NCBI RefSeq assembly: GCF_012726235.1
Contig: NZ_JAASAH010000023.1
Location: forward strand, 1-64,000
From: Streptomyces sp. HNM0574
GTDB lineage: Bacteria; Actinomycetota; Actinomycetes; Streptomycetales; Streptomycetaceae
Reading direction: 5' to 3'
Length of the DNA stretch: 64,000 bases
Positions 61,722 to 64,000 of this stretch are shown here, in pieces. The notes beneath the pieces are model-generated. The model saw nothing but the letters and a program-made list of their open reading frames with translations. It was not told the origin of the DNA and searched no databases. Position 1 is the stretch's first letter, and every line of letters starts with the position of its first letter. A program made the translations under genes and the position numbers.

Positions 61722-61770
61722 GGGCACGCCCTCGCCGTCGTGGTGCTGCGCTTGCCGGCCCTGCGCCGCT
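61662..61770 (+). repeat. composite intergenic repeat, shortened copy 3
   Basis: The start motif GGGGCGCGGGGAACTGCGCG recurs at 61662-61681, inside the end of the acyltransferase gene. A block CTGCGCTTGCC-GCCCTGCGCC matching 15848-15869 of copy 1 follows after the stop. The middle is shortened. Confidence 0.6.
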
Positions 61771-61779
61771 GACCGACGC

Positions 61780-64000
<2,221 letters not shown>

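Overview
The window is very GC-rich, with strongly GC-biased third codon positions, GTG/TTG starts, SUKH immunity genes, an RpfA-like muralytic protein and a recognisable bldA tRNA. It is chromosomal DNA of a Streptomyces or very close relative. About 45 protein genes, one tRNA and four CRISPR arrays can be supported.

Left part (1-18,500): core-type and accessory genes. These are a PRC-barrel/DUF2382 stress protein, a two-domain VOC protein, a CrtI/retinol-saturase-like FAD oxidoreductase, a GT-C membrane glycosyltransferase, DUF1876 and a receptor Ser/Thr kinase. They are followed by a small protein plus NB-ARC-TPR (STAND) pair, a three-gene type VII-like cassette, a NodB deacetylase, SoxR, an amino-acid permease, an SGNH hydrolase and a secreted FG-GAP protein. 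A two-spacer orphan type I-E CRISPR array lies at 18,702-18,852.

Middle part (19,105-34,503): a probable genomic island of about 15.4 kb. It ends on the right in the 3' end of an intact tRNA-Leu(UAA) gene (bldA) and on the left in a 22-base copy of that tRNA 3' end. It carries a type I-G (former I-U) CRISPR-Cas effector operon (csb1, csb2, cas3 with a C-terminal HD domain, and a short Cas8-like/Cas3-extension gene). Three same-strand arrays with a shared 36-base repeat go with it. Arrays 1 and 2 have nearly identical leaders of about 230 bases. Between them sit a WXG-type deaminase toxin, a SUKH-4 immunity gene, a SUKH-4/deaminase-like fusion and a P-loop/WD40 protein. Array 3 is leaderless, decayed, and lies just after the cas operon. 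No cas1, cas2, cas4 or integrase gene is present.

Right part (34,566-64,000): a conserved actinobacterial chromosome block. It holds an ABC transporter (ATPase plus FtsX-type permease), cyclopropane fatty acid synthase, type II NADH dehydrogenase with a Rex-like operator, a PLD-like protein and an ArsR-SRPBCC fusion. Next come ppx/gppA, DUF501, DivIC/FtsB and enolase, then an RpfA-like protein, a P450, MarR, asparagine synthetase, lysoplasmalogenase, MazG, a SurA-like lipoprotein, HPP and CGNR proteins, an HNH lipoprotein and an acyltransferase. The C-terminal two thirds of mfd runs off the right edge. A composite intergenic repeat ending in a terminator-like hairpin occurs in two near-complete copies and one partial copy.

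Functionally, the island combines adaptive immunity with a polymorphic toxin/immunity locus. The STAND gene outside the island has a TTA codon, so its translation should depend on the bldA tRNA encoded in the same window. All functional calls come from reading motifs and gene order; no database search was run.
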